Source: Janibacter melonis
GTDB lineage: Bacteria; Actinomycetota; Actinomycetes; Actinomycetales; Dermatophilaceae
Assembly: GCF_020567375.1 (NCBI RefSeq)
Contig: NZ_JAJBZM010000001.1
Coordinates: 233,396-297,395 of the forward strand
DNA: 64,000 nucleotides
Direction: 5' to 3'
A program made the position numbers and the translations under genes. Below, in pieces: positions 26,447 through 33,543 of the stretch (position 1 is the stretch's first letter; each line of letters begins with the position of its first letter). Under the pieces are notes generated by a model, which saw only the letters and a program-made list of their open reading frames with translations, had not been told where the DNA came from and ran no database searches.

Positions 26447-26803
26447 TCAGGCGGAGCGCTTGCGCGGCTTCTCGCCGCGACGCTCGCGCAGGAGCGCCAG
26501 ACGCTCCTCGAGGAGCTCCTCGAGCTCGGGGACGGAACGGCGCTCGAGCAGCATGTCCCAGTGGGTGCGGGCGGGCTTGGTGGGCTTGAGCTCGGGCTCG
26601 GGGCCGTCGAGCAGCTTGCCGAGCTTGCCGCAACGGCACTCCCAGGTGCTGGGGATCTCGGCCTCGACCGAGAAGGGCAGCTCCGTGCGGTGGCCGTCGT
26701 CACACACGTAGGTGGTGATCTGCCGCTCGCTGGGGACGACGTTCGCGGTGGTCTCCATGCTGAACGACACCATGCGGGTGCCGCGAAGTGTGCGCTCTGC
26801 CAT
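26447..26803 (-). CDS. rbpA: RNA polymerase-binding protein RbpA
   Basis: Actinobacterial general transcription factor that binds the principal sigma factor and stabilises open complexes. The 118-residue protein has the basic start MAERTLRGTRMVSFSME, a zinc-ribbon-like core (CDDGH and CRCGK) and the C-terminal sigma-interaction part (ARTHWDMLLERRSVPELEELL). GAGGAG lies 7 bases before the ATG. A possible SigR-type promoter is visible upstream (26862-26888), which would fit thiol-stress control as known for Streptomyces rbpA. Confidence 0.96.
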   Translation of the reverse strand: MAERTLRGTRMVSFSMETTANVVPSERQITTYVCDDGHRTELPFSVEAEIPSTWECRCGKLGKLLDGPEPELKPTKPARTHWDMLLERRSVPELEELLEERLALLRERRGEKPRKRSA

Positions 26804-26861
26804 CTCAGTACTCCTCGTCGATCAGGGGGTGCGCCCGCCCTGCTGTCGGGCACACATGAAG

Positions 26862-26888
26862 AACGCCCGGGGGCGTCCAGTTTGTTCC
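26862..26888 (-). promoter_or_regulatory. Candidate SigR/SigH-type promoter of rbpA
   Basis: Reading the minus strand, GGAAC (26888-26884) is followed after 19 bases by GTT (26864-26862). This resembles the GGAAT-N18/19-GTT consensus of the oxidative-stress sigma factors SigR and SigH. Predicted transcription would begin about 50 bases before the rbpA ATG. The match is short, so it is tentative. Confidence 0.45.
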
Positions 26889-27048
26889 GGCTCCGCGGCA
26901 GGCGTGAGGTACGTCGCCTGCGACTCAGATCACATGAGGGGGTCGATCTGCGCTCTTCGGCGAGCGAGCGATGTCGGCAGTCCGTCAGGTTACCGCGTCG
27001 TACCCGTGTCGCGCACATCGGCCCACGGGGCGAGGGTACGGTCCCCCT

Positions 27049-28419
27049 GTGACCCAGCACCGAAGCGACGTCGACGCCGACCTGCCCCTCGCGCCGCCCG
27101 GCTCCGCGCTGCGGCACGGGGACTCCCGGACGCCACGTCGCACGGTCGTGTCCTGGGCGATGTGGGACTGGGGAGCCCAGCCGTACAACACGGTCATCAT
27201 CACCTTCGTCTTCTCCGTCTACATCACGAGCTCGAGCTTCGGCGCGACGAACGCGACGTCGACCGCCCTGGCGATCGCCACCGGCATCTCCGGCCTCGTC
27301 GTCGCCCTCGTCGCCCCCGTCCTCGGGCAGAACGCGGATCGCAGCGGTCGCACCGTGCGCAACCTGCGGGTGCAGACCTGGCTCATGGCGGCCCTGGCCG
27401 CCTCGCTCTTCCTCGTGCGTCCCGAGCCGGGCTTCCTCCTGCTCGGCCTCGTCCTGCTCGGCGTCGGGTCGATCGTCTCCGAGGTCGCCGGGGTGACGTA
27501 CAACGCGACGATCGAGCAGGTGGCCACGCCGCGCACCGTCGGCCGGGTGTCCGGCTTCGGGTGGGGGATGGGCTACCTCGGCGGCATCCTCGTGCTCCTG
27601 CTGCTCAACTTCACCCTCATCGCACCGGAGCGCGGCCTCTTCGGCGTCACCGGCGCCGACGGCCTCGACATCCGCGTCTCGATGCTCGTCTGCGGGCTGT
27701 GGATCGCCGTCTTCACCGTGCCCGCCTTCCTCGTCCTGCGCGACGAGCCGCGCGAGCGGGCCCCGCGCGTGGGCATCGCCGAGTCCTACCGGCTGCTCTT
27801 CGCCTCGCTGCGGGCGCTCTACGCGAGCTCGCCGCACACGGTGTACTTCCTGCTCGCCTCCGCGCTCTTCCGCGACGGGCTGGCCGGGGTCTTCGCCTTC
27901 GGGGCGATCCTCGCCGCGGGGACCTTCGGGCTCACCGCGGGCGAGGTCATCATCTTCGGCGCCGTGGCCAACGTCGTCGCGGGGCTGAGCACGATGGCGA
28001 TGGGTGTGCTCGACGACCGGATCGGCCCGAAGCGGGTCATCATCATCAGCCTCGTCGCGCTCGTCGTCATCGGCCTGGGCATCTTCGTCCTCCACGACGG
28101 CGGCAAGCCCGTCTTCTGGAGCCTCGGGCTCGTCATGACCGCCTTCGTCGGACCGGCGCAGGCGGCCTCGCGCAGCTATCTCGCGCGGGTCATCCCCGAG
28201 GGCCGCAGCGGTGAGATCTTCGGGCTGTACGCGACGACCGGGCGGGCCGTGTCCTTCCTCAGCCCGCTCGCCTTCGCCGCCTTCATCGCCCTCGGCGCAG
28301 CGGTGACCGGAGATGACAACACGCAGTACTGGGGGATCCTCGGCGTCGCGCTCGTGCTGCTCGCCGGGCTCGTCGTGCTCATCCCCGTGAAGTCGCACGA
28401 GGAGCAGGTGCGGGGCTGA
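27049..28419 (+). CDS. MFS transporter, UMF1 (Atg22-like) family
   Basis: A 456-residue membrane protein with about twelve helices. The opening VVSWAMWDWGAQPYNTVI is typical of the UMF1 family related to the yeast vacuolar effluxer Atg22. GQNADRSGRTVRNL matches the MFS loop between helices 2 and 3. The substrate is unknown. TACGGT at 27037-27042, 6 bases before the GTG at 27049, indicates a leaderless mRNA. An upstream in-frame extension to 26971 lacks family-like sequence and is rejected. Its stop codon abuts the stop of the convergent peptidase gene (TGATCA) with no gap. Confidence 0.88.
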   Translation: MTQHRSDVDADLPLAPPGSALRHGDSRTPRRTVVSWAMWDWGAQPYNTVIITFVFSVYITSSSFGATNATSTALAIATGISGLVVALVAPVLGQNADRSGRTVRNLRVQTWLMAALAASLFLVRPEPGFLLLGLVLLGVGSIVSEVAGVTYNATIEQVATPRTVGRVSGFGWGMGYLGGILVLLLLNFTLIAPERGLFGVTGADGLDIRVSMLVCGLWIAVFTVPAFLVLRDEPRERAPRVGIAESYRLLFASLRALYASSPHTVYFLLASALFRDGLAGVFAFGAILAAGTFGLTAGEVIIFGAVANVVAGLSTMAMGVLDDRIGPKRVIIISLVALVVIGLGIFVLHDGGKPVFWSLGLVMTAFVGPAQAASRSYLARVIPEGRSGEIFGLYATTGRAVSFLSPLAFAAFIALGAAVTGDDNTQYWGILGVALVLLAGLVVLIPVKSHEEQVRG

Positions 28420-29832
28420 TCAGCCCGCGTACTCCCAGTGCCAGGGCTCGGGCAGGCTGCCACCGGCCTGCGCCCACGCCGGGTGGAACCACCCGTAGAG
28501 CGCGGCGTTCTGCTGCATCCACGCGTGCGCGGCGGTGCCGAAGCTGTTGATCCCGCCGCACAGGTCGAGGGCGAGCCCGAGCCCGTGGTTCGAGCGGCCC
28601 GGCGTGGCCGCCCAGCCGCCGCGCTGCTGCTTGACGATGACCTGCTCGGCGTAGGAGCGGTAGCTGTCCGTGATGCAGATCGGCGAGCCGGTGTCGCGGG
28701 CGTAGGCCTTGCTCATCTCGTTGAAGGCGGCCGCGGCCTTGGGGCGCAGCATCTCGCCGGCCGCCCCGATGAGCGGGCACAGGGCGTTCGGGGGCACCTG
28801 GCCGTTGGGGTAGGTGCCCTCGTTGTCCGAGCACGGTGCGGCGCCCTCGAAGGCGCTGACGTCCTGCCCGGCCTTCTCCATCGCCGCGGTGAGGCTCTCC
28901 TGGGCGTCCTGCGCGTCGGGGTCGGTGAGCCCGAGGAGGGACTTCACGAGCGGCCCGGCCTCCTTGAGCTCGGAGGCGTACTCCTTGCGCAGCGTCTCCA
29001 GCGTCGCCTTGCGCTCGGTGATGACGGCGGTGAGGTCCTTGCGGGCCTTGTCGGCCTTGGCCTTCTCGCTCTTGGCGCGCTTCTCCGCCTTCGCCCGCTT
29101 GCGGGAGAGCTGGGCGGCGGTGATCGTGTCGACCCGCACGAGGTCGACGCTGTGGATGCGCTCGTCGGTGAGATAGCTGAGGTCACCGGCGGAGTCGCCG
29201 GCCTTGGCCGGTGACTTCGTCATGATGTTGAGGAAGGCCATGGTGTCGGTGTAGCCGCCGGCCTCGGTGTAGGTGCCGAAGGCCCAGTCGCGCAGGTCCT
29301 CGCGGCCCGCGTCGAGCCGGTTCTTCAGCCGGGTGGACGCACGACGCGCCTCGTCGGCCTCCTTCTTCGCGGCGCGGTGCTTCGAGGTGGCCTCGGAGTA
29401 GCGCTCGAGGAGGGTGTTGGCCCGGGTGGAGTGACGGCGCAGCTCGGTGACGAGGGAGCCGATCTCCTTGTTGTTCTTCAGGATGCTCGCGGCGAGCGCG
29501 TTGGCCTCGTCGACCTGCTTCTTGACCTCGGCGGGGGAGAGGGCGTCGTCCTCCTCCCCCTTCGCGCTTTCGTCGTAGGCGAAGGGGTCGCTCGAGCTCT
29601 CGCTGCCGCTCGCACCGGGAGAGGTGGGGTCTGCGGGCTCGCCGGCCGGGTCACCGGTGGTCGGGGCCGTCGTGCCCGTGGGTGCCGGCTCGGTGGTGCT
29701 CGTCGGGGCGGGGGTGGTGCTCGTCGGCGCGACGGGGGAGGGGTCGGCGACCGCGGCGGGGGCGGTCAGCGACCCGGCGACGGTGCACACGGCCACGGCC
29801 TGAGCGCATCGGCGCCACGAGATGGTCCCCAC
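28420..29832 (-). CDS. Secreted M15-family (VanY-like) D-alanyl-D-alanine carboxypeptidase with coiled coil
   Basis: Predicted cell-wall peptidase of 470 residues. A signal peptide covers about 1-30 (cut likely after AAVA). A Thr/Pro-rich low-complexity linker follows (about 32-85), then two coiled-coil stretches (about 95-180 and 235-300) rich in Ala, Lys and Glu, and the M15 domain from about 350 to the end. Zinc and catalytic motifs are SYRSYAEQ, SNHGLGLALDL (His and Asp ligands) and EPWHWEY. The coiled-coil plus peptidase layout resembles FtsX-regulated hydrolases such as RipC or PcsB, but the catalytic domain differs. The GTG at 29832 is the only start that gives a signal peptide. A palindrome sits at the predicted transcription start. 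Confidence 0.88.
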   Translation of the reverse strand: MGTISWRRCAQAVAVCTVAGSLTAPAAVADPSPVAPTSTTPAPTSTTEPAPTGTTAPTTGDPAGEPADPTSPGASGSESSSDPFAYDESAKGEEDDALSPAEVKKQVDEANALAASILKNNKEIGSLVTELRRHSTRANTLLERYSEATSKHRAAKKEADEARRASTRLKNRLDAGREDLRDWAFGTYTEAGGYTDTMAFLNIMTKSPAKAGDSAGDLSYLTDERIHSVDLVRVDTITAAQLSRKRAKAEKRAKSEKAKADKARKDLTAVITERKATLETLRKEYASELKEAGPLVKSLLGLTDPDAQDAQESLTAAMEKAGQDVSAFEGAAPCSDNEGTYPNGQVPPNALCPLIGAAGEMLRPKAAAAFNEMSKAYARDTGSPICITDSYRSYAEQVIVKQQRGGWAATPGRSNHGLGLALDLCGGINSFGTAAHAWMQQNAALYGWFHPAWAQAGGSLPEPWHWEYAG

Positions 29833-29858
29833 TCGGTGTGTCCCCTTGACTGTCGCTG

Positions 29859-29885
29859 GTGCCAGATGGCACGGCCCCCATGATA
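29859..29885 (-). promoter_or_regulatory. Promoter with palindrome at the start site of the M15 peptidase gene
   Basis: A minus-strand TATCAT (29885-29880) is a possible -10 element. The perfect 14-base palindrome GTGCCATCTGGCAC (29859-29872 read on the minus strand) begins just after the expected transcription start and could be an operator or a 5' hairpin. A second palindrome, GGGGATCCCC (29909-29918), lies near the -35 position. Confidence 0.4.
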
Positions 29886-29943
29886 CGTACGGCACCGGCC
29901 CGTGGGGAGGGGATCCCCAGACATCTGCGACAGCCCTCTCGGA

Positions 29944-31062
29944 TCAGCCCCGCTGCAGCCGCACGAGGACCTCGTGGTGGCCGGTCTGCGGGAACATGTC
30001 GACGAGGCGCGCCTCCTGCGCGACCCACGACGGCAGGTCGGCGAGGTCGCGGGCCAGCGAGGCGACGTCGCAGCTCGAGTAGACGAGGTGACGCGCCGAG
30101 GAACGCTCGAGGGCCTGCGTCAGCGCCCCGATGCCGCGCCGCGGCGGGTTGACGACGACGAGGTCGGCCTCCGCCGTCGCGACCTCGGCGTCGCCGCTCC
30201 CGAAGTCCGCGGCCAGGCCCAGCTCTGCCGCGGTGGTCCGGGCCGCGGCGACGGCCTCGGCCGAGATCTCCAGGCCTCGGACCGGCGTTCCGGCGGGCAG
30301 CACCCGCGCCGCGTGGAGGGCGAAACCGCCGACCCCGCAGTACAGGTCGAGCACCGACCGCGGGGCGACGTCGCGGACCCAACCCGTGGCGGTCTCGTAG
30401 AGCGCGGCGGCGGCCGCGGTGTTGGTCTGGAAGAAGCCGCCGGGTCGCAGGTGCAGCGGCACCCCGCCGATGCTCATCGTCAGGTGCTCCTGCTCCGTCA
30501 GGAGCACCTCGTGCTCTCCCTCGAGGACGGCCTTGTGCTCGGGCTGGAGGTTGACGCTCACGACGACGAGGGAGGGCAGCTCCTCGAGCAGGCGGGGCAG
30601 CGCGTCGCGCAGACGCGGCAGGTGGCGGTCGCTGCGCAGGACGAGACGGAGCATGAGCTCCTCGTCGGGGCTCACGGTGAGGAGCACGTGCTTGAGCTCG
30701 CCGCGCCGACGCGGCACGTCGTAGGGCGGCACCTGCAGCCGCTCGAGCCAGCGGGCGACCGGGTCGAAGGCGGCCGAGAGGGCCTGCGGGTAGAGGCCGC
30801 ACCCCTGGAGGTCGACGCCGCGACCCTCCCGGTCGAGGATGCCGAGGGTCAGGGCGCCTGGGGAGCCGCCGACGACGAGCTTGGCCTTGTTGCGGAAGCC
30901 GGCCTCGGGGGAGGCGAAGGGGGAGCGCCACACGACCTCGGGCGCGACGCGGGCCAACCGCTCCTGCACGTCCTGCTGCTTGCGCCGCAGCTGGACCTCG
31001 TAGGGGATGCCCATGAAGGTGCAGGACCGGCACGCCCCCGCGTCGAAGTAGTCGCACTGCAC
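29944..31062 (-). CDS. rlmC: 23S rRNA (uracil-C5)-methyltransferase RlmC-like
   Basis: SAM-dependent enzyme of the TrmA/RlmC/RlmD family with 372 residues. The four Cys of an iron-sulfur cluster are at 3, 11, 14 and 88 (QCDYFDAGACRSC and QGCGLY). The SAM motif is VLDLYCGVGGFAL, and the catalytic Cys is in HLVYSSCDVASLARDL. The GTG at 31062 (start VQCDYFDAG) fits the usual RlmC start; an extension to 31116 is not family-like. In E. coli RlmC methylates U747 of 23S rRNA, and the exact uridine here cannot be told from sequence. Confidence 0.9.
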   Translation of the reverse strand: MQCDYFDAGACRSCTFMGIPYEVQLRRKQQDVQERLARVAPEVVWRSPFASPEAGFRNKAKLVVGGSPGALTLGILDREGRGVDLQGCGLYPQALSAAFDPVARWLERLQVPPYDVPRRRGELKHVLLTVSPDEELMLRLVLRSDRHLPRLRDALPRLLEELPSLVVVSVNLQPEHKAVLEGEHEVLLTEQEHLTMSIGGVPLHLRPGGFFQTNTAAAAALYETATGWVRDVAPRSVLDLYCGVGGFALHAARVLPAGTPVRGLEISAEAVAAARTTAAELGLAADFGSGDAEVATAEADLVVVNPPRRGIGALTQALERSSARHLVYSSCDVASLARDLADLPSWVAQEARLVDMFPQTGHHEVLVRLQRG

Positions 31063-31196
31063 GCCCTCATCGTGCCACCCGTCCACAGCTGGGCCGTCGC
31101 GGCGGTCGCCGTCCACAGCCGCCGCCGGGCCCGTGCCCTCGGTCGTACGGCGGCGGACCGTGGGGGCATCGCAGGCCGAGCGCAGGAGGAGCAGAG

Positions 31197-31643
31197 ATGG
31201 ACGAGCAGGGTCAGGGCAGCGGCACGGACGTCAACGAGGTCCGGCTCGTCGGGCGAGTGAGCGGCGAGCCGACCGTACGCACGCTGCCGAGCGGGGACGA
31301 GGTGGTGACCCTGCGGGTCGTCGTGTCGCGCACGGACGGGCGGCCGGTGGACACCATCGACCTCGCGTGCTGGTCCGCGCGCTCACGACGGGCCGCGCAG
31401 CACCTCGCCGACGGCACCCGCGTCGAGGTCGAGGGGTCGCTGCGGCGGCGCTTCTACCGCACGCCCGGCGGGGCGGCCAGCCGGTACGAGGTCGAGGTAC
31501 GCCCGGCGGGGCGGCCAGCCGGTACGAGGTCGAGGTACGCCGTCTCATGCGCGAGAGGGTGCGTGTCATCACATGTTGACAGCCGGGGCGCGTGGTGCCA
31601 TCGTGTCAACACCTGTGGACGAGGCGAGGTGGCCGGACGATGA
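31197..31643 (+). CDS. Single-stranded DNA-binding protein-like, C-terminus altered by a tandem duplication
   Basis: Short OB-fold protein resembling the small actinobacterial SSB paralogues. The fold covers about residues 10-102 (NEVRLVGRVSGEPTVRTLPS, VDTIDLACWSARSRR, VEVEGSLRRRFYRTPGG). An exact 38-base tandem duplication (31463-31538) lies inside the last strand. As 38 is not a multiple of three, the frame shifts, and the protein gains about 46 residues of Arg/Gly/Cys-rich sequence that resembles no domain. With one copy it would end at 31579, after VEVRRLMRERVRV. The shifted frame ends in an ATGA overlap with the HTH gene. GGAGGAG lies before the ATG. It lacks the acidic SSB tail. Confidence 0.75.
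   Translation: MDEQGQGSGTDVNEVRLVGRVSGEPTVRTLPSGDEVVTLRVVVSRTDGRPVDTIDLACWSARSRRAAQHLADGTRVEVEGSLRRRFYRTPGGAASRYEVEVRPAGRPAGTRSRYAVSCARGCVSSHVDSRGAWCHRVNTCGRGEVAGR
31463..31538 (+). repeat. Exact 38-base tandem duplication inside the SSB-like gene
   Basis: Bases 31463-31500 and 31501-31538 are identical and directly adjacent. The unit begins GCCCGGCGGGGC and ends GAGGTCGAGGTAC. Removing one copy restores a reading frame whose C-terminus looks like other small SSB paralogues. This makes it a recent duplication or an assembly artefact. Confidence 0.97.
31574..31611 (+). promoter_or_regulatory. Sigma-A-type promoter framed by a perfect inverted repeat
   Basis: TTGACA (31576-31581), a 17-base spacer and CATCGT (31599-31604) form a good housekeeping promoter. 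TGTTGACA (31574-31581) and TGTCAACA (31604-31611) are perfect inverted copies, 30 bases centre to centre, covering the -35 and the end of the -10 element. It lies just upstream of a small HTH gene, which suggests autoregulation. Confidence 0.7.
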
Positions 31644-31879
31644 CCCAGGAGATGGTCGACATGGTCGTGACCTTCATGGACGACGAGGACCCCCGTGCCG
31701 CGCTGCGCGGGGGAGCAGAGCTGCGGCGCGGTGTCGAGCGGCGCGAGGCCGTGCTCGTGCGGCGAGCCCGCAGCGCCGGCCTGTCGTGGGCGGAGATCGC
31801 CCACGAGCTGGGCGTCAGCCGGCAGGCGGTGCACCGCAAGTACGGCGGCTCGCGCTTCGAGCGAGCCCGCTCGACGTAG
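31640..31879 (+). CDS. Small helix-turn-helix DNA-binding protein
   Basis: A 79-residue protein. The N-terminal half is helical and acidic (VDMVVTFMDDEDPRAALRGG). The C-terminal half carries a clear HTH: LSWAEIAHELGVSRQAVHRKYG at about residues 49-70, similar to resolvase or sigma region 4 type HTHs. No ligand or catalytic domain is present. The promoter at 31574-31611 with its symmetric 8-base half-sites probably serves this gene, so it may repress itself. ATG 31640 is preferred over GTG 31592, which would lie inside the promoter. The TAG stop is also part of the -10 element of the next gene. Its targets are unknown. Confidence 0.8.
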   Translation: MTQEMVDMVVTFMDDEDPRAALRGGAELRRGVERREAVLVRRARSAGLSWAEIAHELGVSRQAVHRKYGGSRFERARST

Positions 31880-31888
31880 CCTGCGGCC

Positions 31889-32470
31889 GTGGACGAGTCA
31901 CCAGCAGGCAGCACCCGACGACGCCCCGACGTCACCGACGTCGAGCTCGTCGGCGGGACGGAGAAGGTGCGGCTGCACCTCGTCGAGCACGACCCGGCAT
32001 GGGCGCAGGCGTACGCCCGTCATGAGACACGTGTTCGAACGGCCCTCGGGGGAGTCGCACGCTCGGTCGAGCACATCGGCTCGACCTCCGTGCCGGGCCT
32101 CGCGGCCAAGCCGATCGTCGACGTCCTCGTCACCGTGCCCGACATCACCGCCGAGGAGGACTACCTCGACGCGCTGGTGGCCGCCGGGTACCAGCTGCGG
32201 GTGCGCGAGCCCGGCCACCGGCTGGTCCGCACGCCGGAGCGCGACGTCTTCATCCACGTGCTCGAGCCGGACGACCCGGCGGCTGACGACTACCTGCTGC
32301 TGCGCGACCACCTGCGCCGTGACGCCGACGACCGGGCGCTGTACGAGTGCACGAAGCGTGAGCTCGTCAGCAGGGACTGGCCGAGCATGAACCACTACGC
32401 CGACGCGAAGACCGAGGTCATCGAGGCGATCAAGGCGCGCGCCCGGGCGGCTCGGGACGCTTCCACCTGA
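31889..32470 (+). CDS. GrpB family protein (UPF0157), nucleotidyltransferase-like
   Basis: A 193-residue protein of the GrpB/UPF0157 family, which has the fold of minimal nucleotidyltransferases. Signature segments are VEHIGSTSVPGLAAKPIVDVLV and RDVFIHVLEPDDPAADDYLLLRDHL. The biochemical role is not established. TAGCCT at 31877-31882, 6 bases before the GTG at 31889, predicts a leaderless mRNA; its TAG is the stop codon of the HTH gene. The first 15 residues are poorly conserved in the family. Confidence 0.85.
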   Translation: MDESPAGSTRRRPDVTDVELVGGTEKVRLHLVEHDPAWAQAYARHETRVRTALGGVARSVEHIGSTSVPGLAAKPIVDVLVTVPDITAEEDYLDALVAAGYQLRVREPGHRLVRTPERDVFIHVLEPDDPAADDYLLLRDHLRRDADDRALYECTKRELVSRDWPSMNHYADAKTEVIEAIKARARAARDAST

Positions 32471-32557
32471 GCCTCTTCTGCAGGATGTGGGCGCTCCCTC
32501 GTCTTTCGCCGATAATCGACATTATGTCAAGTAGCGCACTCGGTTAGGGTCCCCCGC

Positions 32558-33454
32558 ATGTCGACACCTGTCATCGAGCTCGGACCAGACGCTCTCCTCG
32601 TCGAGGGCACCCCCGTCGTGCTGCCCATCCCCATCGGCACCCTCGTCGCGGCCTGGGGCGAGCCCGAGCTCTGGGTCGGCACGGCCGGGTCCGTCGTCAC
32701 GTGGCACGAGCTCGGGGTCTTCGCGCACCGTCTCGACGAGACGCACGTCAAGACGCTCTGCGTGCAGCTGCGTCCCGAGGCGGACGCCCCGGCCTTCGTC
32801 CCCCGGTCGGCCTTCACCGGCCGTCTGGTCGTCGACGGCGAGGTCGTCACCGACGAGCTGCCCGGGGCCGGCGTCGACGCACGTCGCGTCGCCGGGACCG
32901 CGACGACCGAGCGTCACGGCGTGCGTCTGCACGCGAGCTACGAGGGCGACCACCTCGAGTCCGTCGAGATGACCGTGCCGAGGACGACCCCGGCCGTGCC
33001 GGTCGAGCGCTACGCGCCGCGGCGGGTCGCCGACCCCGTGCGCTTCACCGACCTGGGGCTCAAGCTGGCCGTCGTCGACGAGCTGATGTACCAGCAGGAG
33101 GTGATCCAGCCCCGGCTCGACGCCCGTGACTTCGCCCGGTCCTACACCGGGCGGACCATCGACCTCGACGCCGAGGGTCACCGGCCCGTCCCGGAGATCC
33201 TCGCCTACCTCCAGGACCTCCAGATCGACCGCAGCGAGGCCGCGCTCGTGCACGAGCTCGTCATCGACGCGGGCAACGACGTCTACCGCGAGGTCGCCCC
33301 GCTGTGGGACGGGGAGGACGACACCTTCGACATCGGGTCGTGGGCCGACCTCGACCTCCTCCCCCACCTCACGAGCCTCGACTTCGTCTCGCTCACCCCG
33401 GACGACGAGACGCTCGACGTGCTGCGGGCCCGTGGCCTGGATGTCGACGCCTGA
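32558..33454 (+). CDS. Unrecognised two-part protein
   Basis: A 298-residue acidic, soluble-looking protein without signal peptide or membrane helix. The first part (about 1-150) looks all-beta, with IELGPDALLVEG, LPIPIGTLVAAWGEPELWVG and a C-terminal ESVEM strand. The second part (about 160-298) looks mixed, with MYQQEVIQPRLDARDFARSYTG and DDTFDIGSWADLDLLPHLTSLD. It may belong to the poorly known families of SMI1/KNR4-like or immunity-type cytoplasmic proteins (for example DUF6892/DUF7738 type), but I cannot confirm this. A TAGGGT element at 32545-32550, 7 bases before the ATG, indicates a leaderless mRNA. The upstream 25 bases are unusually AT-rich for this window. Confidence 0.7.
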   Translation: MSTPVIELGPDALLVEGTPVVLPIPIGTLVAAWGEPELWVGTAGSVVTWHELGVFAHRLDETHVKTLCVQLRPEADAPAFVPRSAFTGRLVVDGEVVTDELPGAGVDARRVAGTATTERHGVRLHASYEGDHLESVEMTVPRTTPAVPVERYAPRRVADPVRFTDLGLKLAVVDELMYQQEVIQPRLDARDFARSYTGRTIDLDAEGHRPVPEILAYLQDLQIDRSEAALVHELVIDAGNDVYREVAPLWDGEDDTFDIGSWADLDLLPHLTSLDFVSLTPDDETLDVLRARGLDVDA

Positions 33455-33543
33455 GGGCCCTGCGCCGCTCGAGGTGGTCGCCGGCGTCCACCCCGGCTCG
33501 CCCGACGCACCCCGTGACGTCAGGGCGCCGCGATCAGCGCAGG

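Noticed and set aside
31592-31639. GTG at 31592 as start of the small HTH protein
   Set aside because: It would lie within the predicted promoter and operator. The ATG at 31640 has GAGG-rich sequence upstream and gives a normal HTH protein.
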